Shown: positions 1 through 7,800 of the stretch, piece by piece | How the letters are laid out: each line of letters opens with the position of its first letter | Numbering within the stretch: the first letter of the stretch is position 1 | From: an uncultured Actinomycetes bacterium | GTDB taxonomy: Bacteria; Actinomycetota; Actinomycetes; Nanopelagicales; Nanopelagicaceae | Assembly (NCBI GenBank): GCA_903834705.1 | Contig: CAILKF010000042.1 | Span: 1 to 55,990, forward strand | Direction of reading: 5' to 3' | Length of the DNA: 55,990 nucleotides | Notes under the pieces: generated by a model | What the model was told of the DNA's origin: nothing | What the model saw: the letters and a program-made list of their open reading frames with translations, nothing else | The model's database searches: none | Position numbers and translations under genes: made by a program

Positions 1-135
1 AGGACAGTCACTGAAGATGAAGAAAGTGGAACTTCCTTCGATGGCCGTTTGAGAAAAAAGAGGTTTAAGCAAGTATTAAACAACAACAACGCTGGAAGCA
101 GAACGAGTGCAGTATTCACAGGGGCGCCGTATTAA
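1..135 (+). CDS. 3' end of an unidentified protein
   Basis: Frame 1 is open from the window edge to a TAA at 133-135, giving 44 C-terminal residues. The tail is basic and hydrophilic (RLRKKRFKQV, then four Asn, ending TGAPY). No family is recognisable from so little. Its last four bases overlap the end of the convergent cruF gene, an arrangement expected for two real genes in a compact genome. It could be a shadow frame, but the overlap and the abrupt end just at the cruF stop favour a real gene. Confidence 0.5.
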   Translation, partial: RTVTEDEESGTSFDGRLRKKRFKQVLNNNNAGSRTSAVFTGAPY

Positions 136-935
136 GGTCGGCCTAACCAGCGGGAGAAAACATAAGGTGCCATTACAGCCCCAAAAACAATTCCGCCGAT
201 GAATGCAACGCCTGGGCGACTAAAAAAGAACAAGTTTCCAATAACTCCGGCAAATAGCGTCCAGAGTAAGAAGATATCAACAACTGCAAACCCGGCGCTA
301 GATTTTCGGCGATCTCGAGGTAGTAGCACGTGCAACAGCGCGGTAATCACAATTCCAGCAAAGAGCCATCCGAATGCGTTGGACAGTGGAATGTCTCTTT
401 GAAACGGCACGTGCGCGCCATCGAAAGTCCACGTCCATCGATTGGCTGAAACCATTTGTGGATCTAGGAATAAATCCCAGCCCATCAGCGCAATTCCGCC
501 AACGAGAAATACCCAGTTTTTGCTAATACGGCGAGCGAGAACTAAAACAGGATGAGCCATCATTACCCAAGCAAATGGAACGACTAAAGGAACTCCAAGA
601 ACTTGAAATCCTAAACTTGAATCGTAGGCATAACTGCCAAATGGCCAAGTTGTCCGCATGCCCAGCTGTTCGATTCCGAAACCAAAAAGTAAAGTGATGG
701 GAAAATATAGTCCGACATATTTAGAACCGAATGAATAGTAGGCGTGGAGAACCATTGCGAGTGCGCTGAAATAAACGGTTGCGATAGTGATTAAACGTAA
801 AGTTTCACCGTTGGTGAGTGGATAAGATATTTGAAGTGCAATCGAAATAACCAAGACTGTTTGCAAGAAAACTTGTGCGCGATGCGAAATACCAGATCTC
901 CGGTTGCGTCGTGAGTTGTACTGGCGGATTGACAT
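132..935 (-). CDS. cruF: CruF-type carotenoid 1',2'-hydratase (DUF422 family)
   Basis: This 267-aa protein is almost entirely membrane: about seven or eight hydrophobic helices. It has features of the CruF/bisanhydrobacterioruberin hydratase family, including GFGIEQLGMRTTWPFGSYAY near residues 85-104 and GWDLFLDPQM near 152-161. Members add water to the psi end of acyclic carotenoids, giving a 1'-hydroxyl group. The start is the ATG at 935. It lies 20 bases after the CrtA-like gene on the same strand, so the two are probably co-transcribed and act on the same linear carotenoid. Family assignment is from remembered motifs; the exact substrate is inferred. Confidence 0.82.
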   Translation of the reverse strand: MSIRQYNSRRNRRSGISHRAQVFLQTVLVISIALQISYPLTNGETLRLITIATVYFSALAMVLHAYYSFGSKYVGLYFPITLLFGFGIEQLGMRTTWPFGSYAYDSSLGFQVLGVPLVVPFAWVMMAHPVLVLARRISKNWVFLVGGIALMGWDLFLDPQMVSANRWTWTFDGAHVPFQRDIPLSNAFGWLFAGIVITALLHVLLPRDRRKSSAGFAVVDIFLLWTLFAGVIGNLFFFSRPGVAFIGGIVFGAVMAPYVFSRWLGRP

Positions 936-955
936 GGGAGGTAGTCTGCCCTATT

Positions 956-1618
956 TCAGAGTGAGCCCCGTACTTCACGTACTGCAAAGCGGGCAAATAA
1001 TTCTTCTGAATACCATTTATAGGTAGCCGTGGCGGTAATTGCCCTTGTATGAGCCTCGCCTGTATATGCAAATTCTTTCAATGCGTTAGATGATTCCCAA
1101 AGCGAAAATGTTCCTTGCAATCCAATTGGGGCTTCTCCAATTCCGATTGCTGCAATGAGACCCTTGGATCCAGCAAGACTGATTGTTACAGGCGGTACGG
1201 CCTTCCAAAATCTAAAGTTCTGATTCCATTTGATTCGGGCTCTAGTAATTGCTGCGATCTGCCCATCAAAATTTTTGGTGACAGTTGGAGTAAATGGCTC
1301 ATTCCCAGACCATTTACCGTGAGAGGAAATCGGATCAAGCACTGCGCGAAATTCATTGACAGAACCGGCTCGCCACTTTTGAACAGTTGCAGATTCATCA
1401 AATTCAGATAAAAACTTTTCATCGATCGTGACAAGAAATCCCCAGCGGTGAATATCGGCATCGGCCGGAGTGAAAGTTTCGCCTTTGCCCGTGCCTAGAA
1501 CTTTCACAAAACTTACACCATTGAATCGCCGCAATGTAATTTTCTGTGTTGCCATAAAGTAAAAAGCCCGAGGGATTAATCGTGTAGGAATTTTCCATAA
1601 ATAAATAAGAGTAATCAT
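956..1618 (-). CDS. crtA: CrtA-like carotenoid (spheroidene-type) monooxygenase
   Basis: The 220-aa product aligns along its length with spheroidene monooxygenase CrtA: a GTGKGETFTP segment near residues 42-51, GKWSGNEPF near 100-108, AAITRARIKW, a GIGEAPIGLQGTFSLW segment, and YSEELFARF near the C terminus. CrtA proteins put a keto group on the end of acyclic carotenoids. The first ATG (1618) is preferred because CrtA relatives have a matching N-terminal stretch before the glycine-rich part. The start overlaps the end of the upstream hydrolase by 4 bases. With CruF next, it suggests a hydroxylated and ketolated linear carotenoid. The regiochemistry is inference. Confidence 0.78.
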   Translation of the reverse strand: MITLIYLWKIPTRLIPRAFYFMATQKITLRRFNGVSFVKVLGTGKGETFTPADADIHRWGFLVTIDEKFLSEFDESATVQKWRAGSVNEFRAVLDPISSHGKWSGNEPFTPTVTKNFDGQIAAITRARIKWNQNFRFWKAVPPVTISLAGSKGLIAAIGIGEAPIGLQGTFSLWESSNALKEFAYTGEAHTRAITATATYKWYSEELFARFAVREVRGSL

Positions 1619-2427
1619 TGTGCAATGCCTGCAGTTGCCAAGATTTCACTGACAACTAACTGCGGGTGATCCCACATTGGTGCATGGCCACACTGTGCAA
1701 ATGTTAGCCATCTTGCGTGTGACGACACCAGCGATCGCTCTTGGCTCGTTGACGCGGGCAGAGTTTTGTCAGAGTCTCCAAAAATAATGGTGACGGGAAT
1801 TGTTGGGGAAATATGGTTCTCAAACCTCTTTTTCAAAAGCGCATCCCAAGCTGGGTAGTAACCAGCAGAAGTTGCCATCGCATTTGTTGCATCAAGGCAT
1901 GTTTCATAAGAGAACTCTTTCCAACGTGGACTTACATTCGCAAAACCCGCTTTGCGTGCCCATTCGAAATGGAGCAACATCGGTGAAACTATCCAGACAC
2001 TTGCTGAAAGCATCCGAGCGACGGCAGTTCCTGGATAGCGTGCATTAAATGGAGCAAGCCAAAGTCCAGCAGGTGCTAAGCCAGTGACTGACAAGATTTG
2101 TTGAGGCCGCATGCTTGCCATTTCAAGAGCAATCCAGCCACCAAGGGAATTTCCTACAACATGAAATTTCTCAAATCCTTGGTCTTTCATTGCGTCAAAG
2201 ACACTTTGAGCCAGAGATTGCGGATCCATCGGTTGAGTTTTATCCATAGGAGTTTGCCCATGACCAGGTAAGTCAATGGTCACTACAGTGAAGTGTCGAG
2301 CGAGCGGTTCGATAATCAGTTTCCATGCAGTTGAAGCAGAACCCATTCCATGAATGAGTAAAACTGTTTCTTTCGTAGAACTCTGTGAGTAAATTTTTGA
2401 TACGAGCTCCACGTCAATCACCAGCAA
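1615..2427 (-). CDS. alpha/beta-fold hydrolase
   Basis: A 270-aa alpha/beta hydrolase. Visible parts are the oxyanion strand LLIHGMGSAS (residues 23-32), the nucleophile elbow GNSLGG with Ser94, an acid in FGDSD (Asp218 or Asp220) and the catalytic His248 in QCGHAP. There is no signal peptide, so it is cytoplasmic. The start is a TTG at 2427, inside the end of the VOC gene; GTG codons a few residues later are alternatives. The substrate cannot be told from sequence. Being between a VOC gene and two carotenoid genes does not by itself show a carotenoid role. Confidence 0.8.
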   Translation of the reverse strand: MLVIDVELVSKIYSQSSTKETVLLIHGMGSASTAWKLIIEPLARHFTVVTIDLPGHGQTPMDKTQPMDPQSLAQSVFDAMKDQGFEKFHVVGNSLGGWIALEMASMRPQQILSVTGLAPAGLWLAPFNARYPGTAVARMLSASVWIVSPMLLHFEWARKAGFANVSPRWKEFSYETCLDATNAMATSAGYYPAWDALLKKRFENHISPTIPVTIIFGDSDKTLPASTSQERSLVSSHARWLTFAQCGHAPMWDHPQLVVSEILATAGIAQ

Positions 2428-2707
2428 TCATTGGTTTAGGGTCGTTGGTTTCTGAAAAGTTTGTGGTGTACAAGAAAAATCCGACACGGCCTCCCGTAGA
2501 GTTTCCAATAGCAGCTGTTTGTTTCTCATTAGTAGCTTTAGCTAAAAGTATTTTCGCCCCATCTTTACTGGGAGAAACAACAACCCATCTTTTCTCTGGC
2601 GCTAATTCTTTATCCTCTATCAATGTAAAGCCCAAATCATTCACGTAATGTGAAATTGCCAGATCATATTCATCGACTACGATCGCGATCATCCCAAGGG
2701 TATTCAT
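2414..2707 (-). CDS. short VOC (glyoxalase/bleomycin-resistance fold) protein, probably C-terminally truncated
   Basis: The 97 residues match the first part of a VOC-superfamily protein: MIAIVVDEYDLAISHYVNDL, GFTLIEDKEL, RWVVVSPSKDGAKILLA and VGFFLYTTNF. Normal members continue for about 30 more residues, with a last strand and the metal-ligand glutamate around a GNxWDL motif. Here the frame ends six to ten residues after the GFFLYTTNF strand, inside the start of the hydrolase gene. No matching tail is visible in the other frames, so a deletion is more likely than a simple frameshift. It may be non-functional, or a partner domain. Confidence 0.65.
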   Translation of the reverse strand: MNTLGMIAIVVDEYDLAISHYVNDLGFTLIEDKELAPEKRWVVVSPSKDGAKILLAKATNEKQTAAIGNSTGGRVGFFLYTTNFSETNDPKPMIAGD

Positions 2708-2709
2708 GA

Positions 2710-3192
2710 TTAGTCACCTACAACCATAGGTGTAGCACCGGTAAATTTAATGAGCTCATTAAAAGTGGTAGGAAATACTGCATGAGGATGGCCTGCGGCT
2801 GCCCACACAACCTCGTAGTCATTGAGTGCTTCATCAATCAAAATTATTCCGGGTGGAGAAATCCACCCCAGTGGACTCACGCCACCAATTGCAAAGCCAG
2901 AACTTTCACGGACAAAATCTGCATCCGCTCTATGTAACTTTTCTACCTCTAATTTTGTTGCAACGAGTGACGTATCGACTCGATGCCTGCCACTTGTGAT
3001 GACTAGTAGCGCTTTCCCATTGGGTAATTTGAAAACAATTGATGAAGCAACTTGCCCAACTTCAATATTGAGTGCTTCTGCTGCCTCTAGCGCCGAACGT
3101 GCGCTATCTGAAAGAGTTCTTATTTCATCTGAGCCACCTTGAAGTAAAAGTTGCTGCCGAACTCTTTCTACGGCTGGGTGGTCAGATGGCAT
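2710..3192 (-). CDS. YbaK/EbsC-family aminoacyl-tRNA deacylase
   Basis: A 160-aa single-domain protein of the YbaK/ProX editing family. Supporting features are the strand with VASSIVFKLPNGKALLVITS (residues about 48-67), the conserved lysine region, GFAIGGVSPLGW (near 98-109), IIIDEAL-like IILIDEAL and AAAGHPHAVF near the C terminus. Relatives remove wrongly attached amino acids (Cys or Ala) from tRNA-Pro in the cytoplasm. The ATG at 3192 is used; the upstream TauE gene ends 20 bases before. Substrate choice within the family cannot be decided here. Confidence 0.85.
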   Translation of the reverse strand: MPSDHPAVERVRQQLLLQGGSDEIRTLSDSARSALEAAEALNIEVGQVASSIVFKLPNGKALLVITSGRHRVDTSLVATKLEVEKLHRADADFVRESSGFAIGGVSPLGWISPPGIILIDEALNDYEVVWAAAGHPHAVFPTTFNELIKFTGATPMVVGD

Positions 3193-3212
3193 GTACTAAT
3201 CCTGCCTTTGAA

Positions 3213-3968
3213 CTACGAATTATTCAAAAGAAATGTATGAATAAGTGTAAATGCGGCAATCGAAAAGAGCACGATGGAAAACGAGCGCCGCAAAACCAAG
3301 GGTGCAATTTTTGCGCTGAAGTGAGATGCCAGCGCAGAAATGGTTACTGCTGCAAGTGCTATGAAAATTGGCACATGCCATGAAATTCCACTCCAGGAAC
3401 TGGCATGGGCTAGGAAAGCCGTTAAGCAATTAAGAGAGATGATCAGAAGTGATGTGCCAGTGGCTTTAGCGAGAGGTGTTTTAAAGAATTTAACCAGTAT
3501 CGGAATAGCTAAGAATCCGCCTCCGACACCGAATAGTCCCGTCATAAGACCGATGGCGAGGGAGAATAAAATCAGCAGAAAGAGCGGGACTTTCTTTTCC
3601 TCTTCTTGCTGTGGAGGCCTGAGCCACATAGATGTTGCGGCGCCGATCAAGACGAGAGAAAATCCAAACAAGAGGGCGCTGTCGCTGATGAAGCGAGAGA
3701 TCCATGAACCACCAATGTTTGCAACCATGCCGAGGAGCCAAATAGTTAAGCCTTCGCGAATGAGTACTTCGCGTTTTTTAAATTTAGGTATGACGCCTGC
3801 AGTTGCAGAGGCGAAAACAATTGCTAACGCTGCGGTAGATGCATGGTGGGGCGTAAAACTAAAGAAATAGATAAGAATCGGAACCGAGAGCATTGCTCCG
3901 CCTGCTCCAACAAAACCCAAGACCGAACCGATGAAAGCACCTGCAAGCAGAGCCCCCAAGATTTCCAT
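3213..3968 (-). CDS. TauE/SafE-family sulfite/organic anion permease
   Basis: A 251-aa polytopic membrane protein with about eight helices. Near the N terminus is LAGAFIGSVLGFVGAGGAML, and mid-protein the repeated half-motif SLAIGLMTGLFGVGGGFLAI, the internal duplication typical of TauE/SafE permeases (formerly DUF81). These export sulfite, sulfoacetate or other anions, but the substrate cannot be predicted. The ATG at 3968 is the only sensible start. It is the first gene after the strong hairpin at 3983-4016, so it probably has its own weak promoter or receives readthrough from doxX. Confidence 0.85.
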   Translation of the reverse strand: MEILGALLAGAFIGSVLGFVGAGGAMLSVPILIYFFSFTPHHASTAALAIVFASATAGVIPKFKKREVLIREGLTIWLLGMVANIGGSWISRFISDSALLFGFSLVLIGAATSMWLRPPQQEEEKKVPLFLLILFSLAIGLMTGLFGVGGGFLAIPILVKFFKTPLAKATGTSLLIISLNCLTAFLAHASSWSGISWHVPIFIALAAVTISALASHFSAKIAPLVLRRSFSIVLFSIAAFTLIHTFLLNNS

Positions 3969-3982
3969 TGCCCGATCATGAC

Positions 3983-4016
3983 AGAAGCCCGCAACGCTTT
4001 CGCGCTACGGGCTTCT
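3983..4016 (-). terminator. strong hairpin terminator between doxX and tauE
   Basis: A 15-bp stem (two G-T wobbles on the minus strand) is closed by a GAAA tetraloop read on that strand. The outer nine pairs, AGAAGCCCG (3983-3991) and CGGGCTTCT (4008-4016), are perfect. It sits 17 bases after the doxX stop. The T run after it is short (TTCTGTC), so termination may be partial. Confidence 0.7.
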
Positions 4017-4033
4017 TACCTTTGTCTTGGTGT

Positions 4034-4447
4034 CTAGAAGTTAAAGAATGCGGAGGTGATGTGCCATCCGAAGTCAGCGCCGCTTCCGATCATCGCGAAG
4101 AGAATGAGCGCTGCGCCTGCTAGTGCTAAATCTTTAAAGAAGGCGATGTTTTCGTTCATTTTGGCCGTTGGATCGGTTTCTTTCCAGAACGCATGCATCA
4201 AGAACGCTGTTGGGATAAGGAAGATTGCTAACAAGAGAGCGCCTAGATCTGCATAAATTCCAAGGGCAACGTAGATGCCACCAAGTAGGAGCATGACTCC
4301 ACTGAGTAATACTGAGAACTTTGCTGCTGGGACTTTCTTGTACTTTGCATAGCCAGTCATTGCTTCAAGCTTTACGAAGTGGTTGATTCCTGATGAGACG
4401 AATATGAGTGCGAAGAGAATTCGCCCGATTGCTAATACTGCGTTCAT
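4034..4447 (-). CDS. DoxX-family membrane protein
   Basis: A 137-aa, four-helix membrane protein with the DoxX opening IGRILFALIFVSSGINHF (residues about 7-24), followed by KVPAAKFSVLLSGVMLLLGG. DoxX proteins occur with thiol-redox and oxidative-stress enzymes, and in several bacteria are controlled by MarR- or HxlR-type sensors. The ATG at 4447 has a strong ribosome binding site, AAAGGAG, at 4452-4458 (minus strand). A large palindrome lies 44-67 bases upstream. Redox function is inferred from the family. Confidence 0.85.
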   Translation of the reverse strand: MNAVLAIGRILFALIFVSSGINHFVKLEAMTGYAKYKKVPAAKFSVLLSGVMLLLGGIYVALGIYADLGALLLAIFLIPTAFLMHAFWKETDPTAKMNENIAFFKDLALAGAALILFAMIGSGADFGWHITSAFFNF

Positions 4448-4480
4448 GAAACTCCTTTAGTGATGGGTACCGACTGCGAA

Positions 4481-4508
4481 AGAGTAGTGCATATAGTTGA
4501 AAGTTCAA
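4481..4508 (-). promoter_or_regulatory. predicted doxX promoter
   Basis: On the minus strand TTGAAC (4503-4508) is followed after 16 bases by TACTCT (4481-4486), a TANNNT -10 element as favoured in actinobacteria. The -35 hexamer lies inside the palindrome at 4491-4514, so a bound repressor would block it. Confidence 0.45.
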
Positions 4509-4514
4509 CTATAT
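4491..4514. promoter_or_regulatory. perfect 11-bp inverted repeat, MarR-like operator
   Basis: ATATAGTTGAA (4491-4501) and TTCAACTATAT (4504-4514) are exact inverted repeats separated by AG. The TAGTTGAA-NN-TTCAACTA core is the shape of MarR-family operators. No MarR gene is in the window, so the regulator would act in trans. It lies between divergent doxX and the SOS cassette. Confidence 0.65.
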
Positions 4515-4555
4515 TAGGCTCGCGACACGCTTAACTCAGCCCCGGATAACCCCAC

Positions 4556-4584
4556 TTGCCCTTGTCAGTGGGAGGCGCTATTTT
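4556..4584 (+). promoter_or_regulatory. predicted leaderless promoter of the SOS cassette
   Basis: TTGCCC (4556-4561) and TATTTT (4579-4584) are 17 bases apart. A transcript would begin at about 4591-4593, that is on the ATG of the first gene. The LexA palindrome covers the end of the -10 element and the start point. A GGGAGG at 4570-4575 is too far from the ATG (17 bases) for a usual ribosome binding site. Confidence 0.5.
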
Positions 4585-4603
4585 TCGAACATATGTTCGA
4601 AAA
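4582..4603. promoter_or_regulatory. LexA (SOS) box
   Basis: A perfect 22-bp palindrome centred between 4592 and 4593, core TTCGAACATATGTTCGAA. It fits the Gram-positive/actinobacterial LexA consensus CGAAC-N4-GTTCG exactly. It precedes translesion-polymerase genes, the expected regulon. The central ATG is the start codon of the DUF6504 gene. Confidence 0.92.
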
Positions 4604-4868
4604 CTCAGCCCCAGAGCCAGAGGTCCTGGCAGATGGCGCTACCCCAGTGGAGTTCACGTTCGCGGGTAAGCGCTTTCGCATCCATAGCGTTTTATCCAGA
4701 TGGTGCGAAGCCGGGGGTTGGTGGAACCGCATTAGCGATGGCATTTACAGACCCGATGATCGCGCTCGCGCACTCTGGAGAGTAGAAGCGGCGCCAATCG
4801 GCGCTCTCACAACTTTTGAACTCGAACGTGATGAAGTTACAGGTCACTGGCGTATTACCTCGATCTAA
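4593..4868 (+). CDS. DUF6504-family small protein, first gene of SOS cassette
   Basis: A 91-aa soluble protein matching DUF6504, which in actinobacteria is found beside dinB or dnaE2. The family signs are FTFAGKRFRIHSVLSRWCEA (residues 22-41), the double-Trp GGWWNR (42-47), LWRVEA (near 65-70) and a final GHWRI. Its function is unknown; co-location suggests a role in translesion synthesis. The ATG at 4593 is inside the LexA palindrome and has no ribosome binding site, so translation is probably leaderless. The next in-frame start, a GTG at codon 19, would cut off the conserved N terminus. It shares one base with the dnaE2 start (TAATG). Confidence 0.8.
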   Translation: MFENSAPEPEVLADGATPVEFTFAGKRFRIHSVLSRWCEAGGWWNRISDGIYRPDDRARALWRVEAAPIGALTTFELERDEVTGHWRITSI

Positions 4869-7800
4869 TGCGCTCAACTTCCATGAACACTTTTATTCAT
4901 TTGCGCACCCATAGCGCGTACTCATTTAAATATGGAACCACACAACCGCGCGATCTAGTTGCTCGCGCAAGTGAATATCAGATGCCTGCGCTCGCTCTTA
5001 CTGATCGCGATGGTCTAGCCGGGGCAATTCGTTTTGCCCAAAGTTGTGTCGATTATGGAGTCGCACCGATTATCGGGATAAATATTGCTATCGATCTAGA
5101 AAGTACTCTCTTTACGAAAGAGGCGAAAAATTTACCACGCATTACTTTGTTGGCACACGGCGATGGGGGATGGAGCTCGCTCTGTCGTTTAGTGAGTTCG
5201 TTGCATACGTATCAACCTTCACGTCAAACATTTAATCAAAGTTCTCACCATGGCAATGGCGTATTGCAAAGAAGTACTACACCGATTCTTACTTTAGATT
5301 TCCTTGACCGGTTTAGTGAGTACAGCACCAATCTTTTAGCGATACATGGCCCAGAATCATCTGTTGGCATTGCGTTAGGGAGGCGACGCCCGGATATAGC
5401 TAGGCAAACATTTGCACAGTTGCGCGAGTACTTTGCGGCTAATGCAATTGAATGCGTTTCTCACTTAATTGCTGGCGATGGCCCACGTTCTAGTACTCAT
5501 GCTGGCCGGTCACTGGCTTTCGCTCGAGACAATGACATTGATGCAGTTATTACAAATGCTGTTCGCATGCGAGAACGTGAAGATGCACCGATTGCCGACA
5601 TATTAGATTCTGCACGTCAACTTACTCCTTTGCATGCCCGTCATATTGAACGCAAAAATGCAGAAGCTTTTCTTAAATCAACTCAAGAGATGTTTGCAGT
5701 GGCACAAGAGATTGCCCACGTTGCAGGCGAGCGCAATCCGAGTCAGTTACTTGCTACAACTCAGGAGTGGGCAGAGCGGGCAATTCTTTCTCCCACTCGC
5801 GACATCGGGCTAGGTGGAATCCATCTACCTGAGCCATCGGTAGTCGGAGCTAGCTCGCAGAAAGAAATGCAATCTTTATTGCGACAACGATCTCAAGCAG
5901 GCATGAATTGGCGTTATAGCGATAGTGCAACTATTGCAAAAGCACATGAACGTTTAGATGAAGAGTTAGCAACTGTTGCAACGTTGGGATACGAATCGTA
6001 TTTCCTTACAGTTGCAGATATTTCCGATATGGCTCGTAGCGCAGGTATCAGAGTTGCAGCAAGAGGAAGTGGTGCAGGATCACTCATTTGTCATCTCTTA
6101 GGAATTTCTGGTGTAGATCCCTTGCGTCATGGATTATTAATGGAGCGGTTTTGCTCCCCTCTACGTAGGGCACTTCCCGATATTGATATTGATGTCGAAT
6201 CTGCCAGACGACTTGAAATATATGACTTAGTTTTTAAACGCTATGGAGATCCTCAATGGAGCAATCCTGGCAATCTTTCACGTTGCGCCACAGTTGCAAT
6301 GGTTGATACATACCGTGCGCGTCATGCTATTCGCGATACGGGTGCGGCGCTTGGCATGTCTGGGATGGAAATTGATTTGATTGCAAAGTCGTTGCCTCAT
6401 GTTCGAGCCCGCCATATTTCGAAAGCGTTAGCAAATCTTCCTGAATTACAAGGGCTTAATCTTTCGTCCTCTCTTACCGCCATGGTTCTTGCTATGGCAG
6501 AGCGCCTAGATGGATTACCCCGCCATCTAGCTATGCATCCCTGTGCCATTGTTTTATCAGATTCAGGATTTCTCGACCGCGTACCACTTCAAGTCAACGC
6601 TAGTGGATATCCGATGGTTGAATTTGATAAAGATGATGTCGAAGCCGTTGGTTTACTTAAGCTCGATATTTTGGGCGTCCGAATGCAATCCACGATTGCT
6701 TATGCAGTTTCTGAAATAGAGCGTACTGAAAACAAAGTCATCGATATCGATGCAGTCGCCCTAGATGATGGGCCGACTTTTGACCTCATTAAATCAACGC
6801 GCACTCTGGGAATTTTTCAAGTCGAAAGTCCAGGACAACGCGAACTCGTTGGAAAATTAGCACCAGAAACTTTCGCAGATCTCATTGTTGATATTTCACT
6901 CTTTCGCCCAGGCCCAGTTAAGTCCGACATGATTAGCCCTTTTCTTTCCGCCAGACATGGATGGAGCCAAGCCCAAATCATTCATCCAGATCTCTATGAA
7001 ACTTTGCATGAAACCCAAGGTGTTGTTGTCTTTCATGAGCAGGTCATGAAAATTATTTCCATCATGACGGGTATATCGCTGGCAGAAGCTGATGAAAAAC
7101 GTAGGGCGTTAGGCGAGCCTGAAAATCAACAAGAGATTTGTGATTGGTTTTATCCATCTGCGCTAGCTCGTGGGTATGACCAAGCTGTAGTCAGCCAGAT
7201 TTGGGAGGTTCTGCGCGCTTTTGCATCCTTTGGGTTTTGCAAAGCACACGCTGCAGCTTTTGCACTACCTACCTATCAATCTGCTTGGCTTAAAGCACAC
7301 CACCCAGCAGCTTTTGTTGCTGGAGTTCTCACGCACGACCCAGGTATGTATCCCAAGCGTTTAATTCTTGATGATGCCAGGCAAATGGGAGTCACAATTT
7401 TAGGTCTCGATGTCAATGCATCATCTGCGTCATATCGAGTCGAGGAAGTGGATGCGCAGAGCGCGCGAACTCCTGTCGCACTTATCGATACAAGGAGTAC
7501 AGGGGTCTCACTTGTTTCACCTGATGCACGGGGGCAAGGAATTCGCATTTCATTTGCTGATGTGGCGGGAATCAGCGGGGGAGAAGTTGAATCAATTATT
7601 GCAGGGCAACCCTATGCTGATTTAGGAGATTTCTATTTACGTTCAGGTGCCTCTTTCCCAACTACAGAAAGACTCATCCTTATCGGCGCCTTTGATCTTC
7701 TGCATAAAATAGGAAGTTCAGAGAAGAAAACTAATCGCCGCGATTTGCTCCTACATTTAAACGATTTACACCGCTCTCCAGATCGCTCTCCAGGAGGAGC

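Noticed and set aside
4570-4575. GGGAGG as ribosome binding site for DUF6504
   Set aside because: It is 17 bases before the ATG, too far, and would lie upstream of the predicted transcript start.
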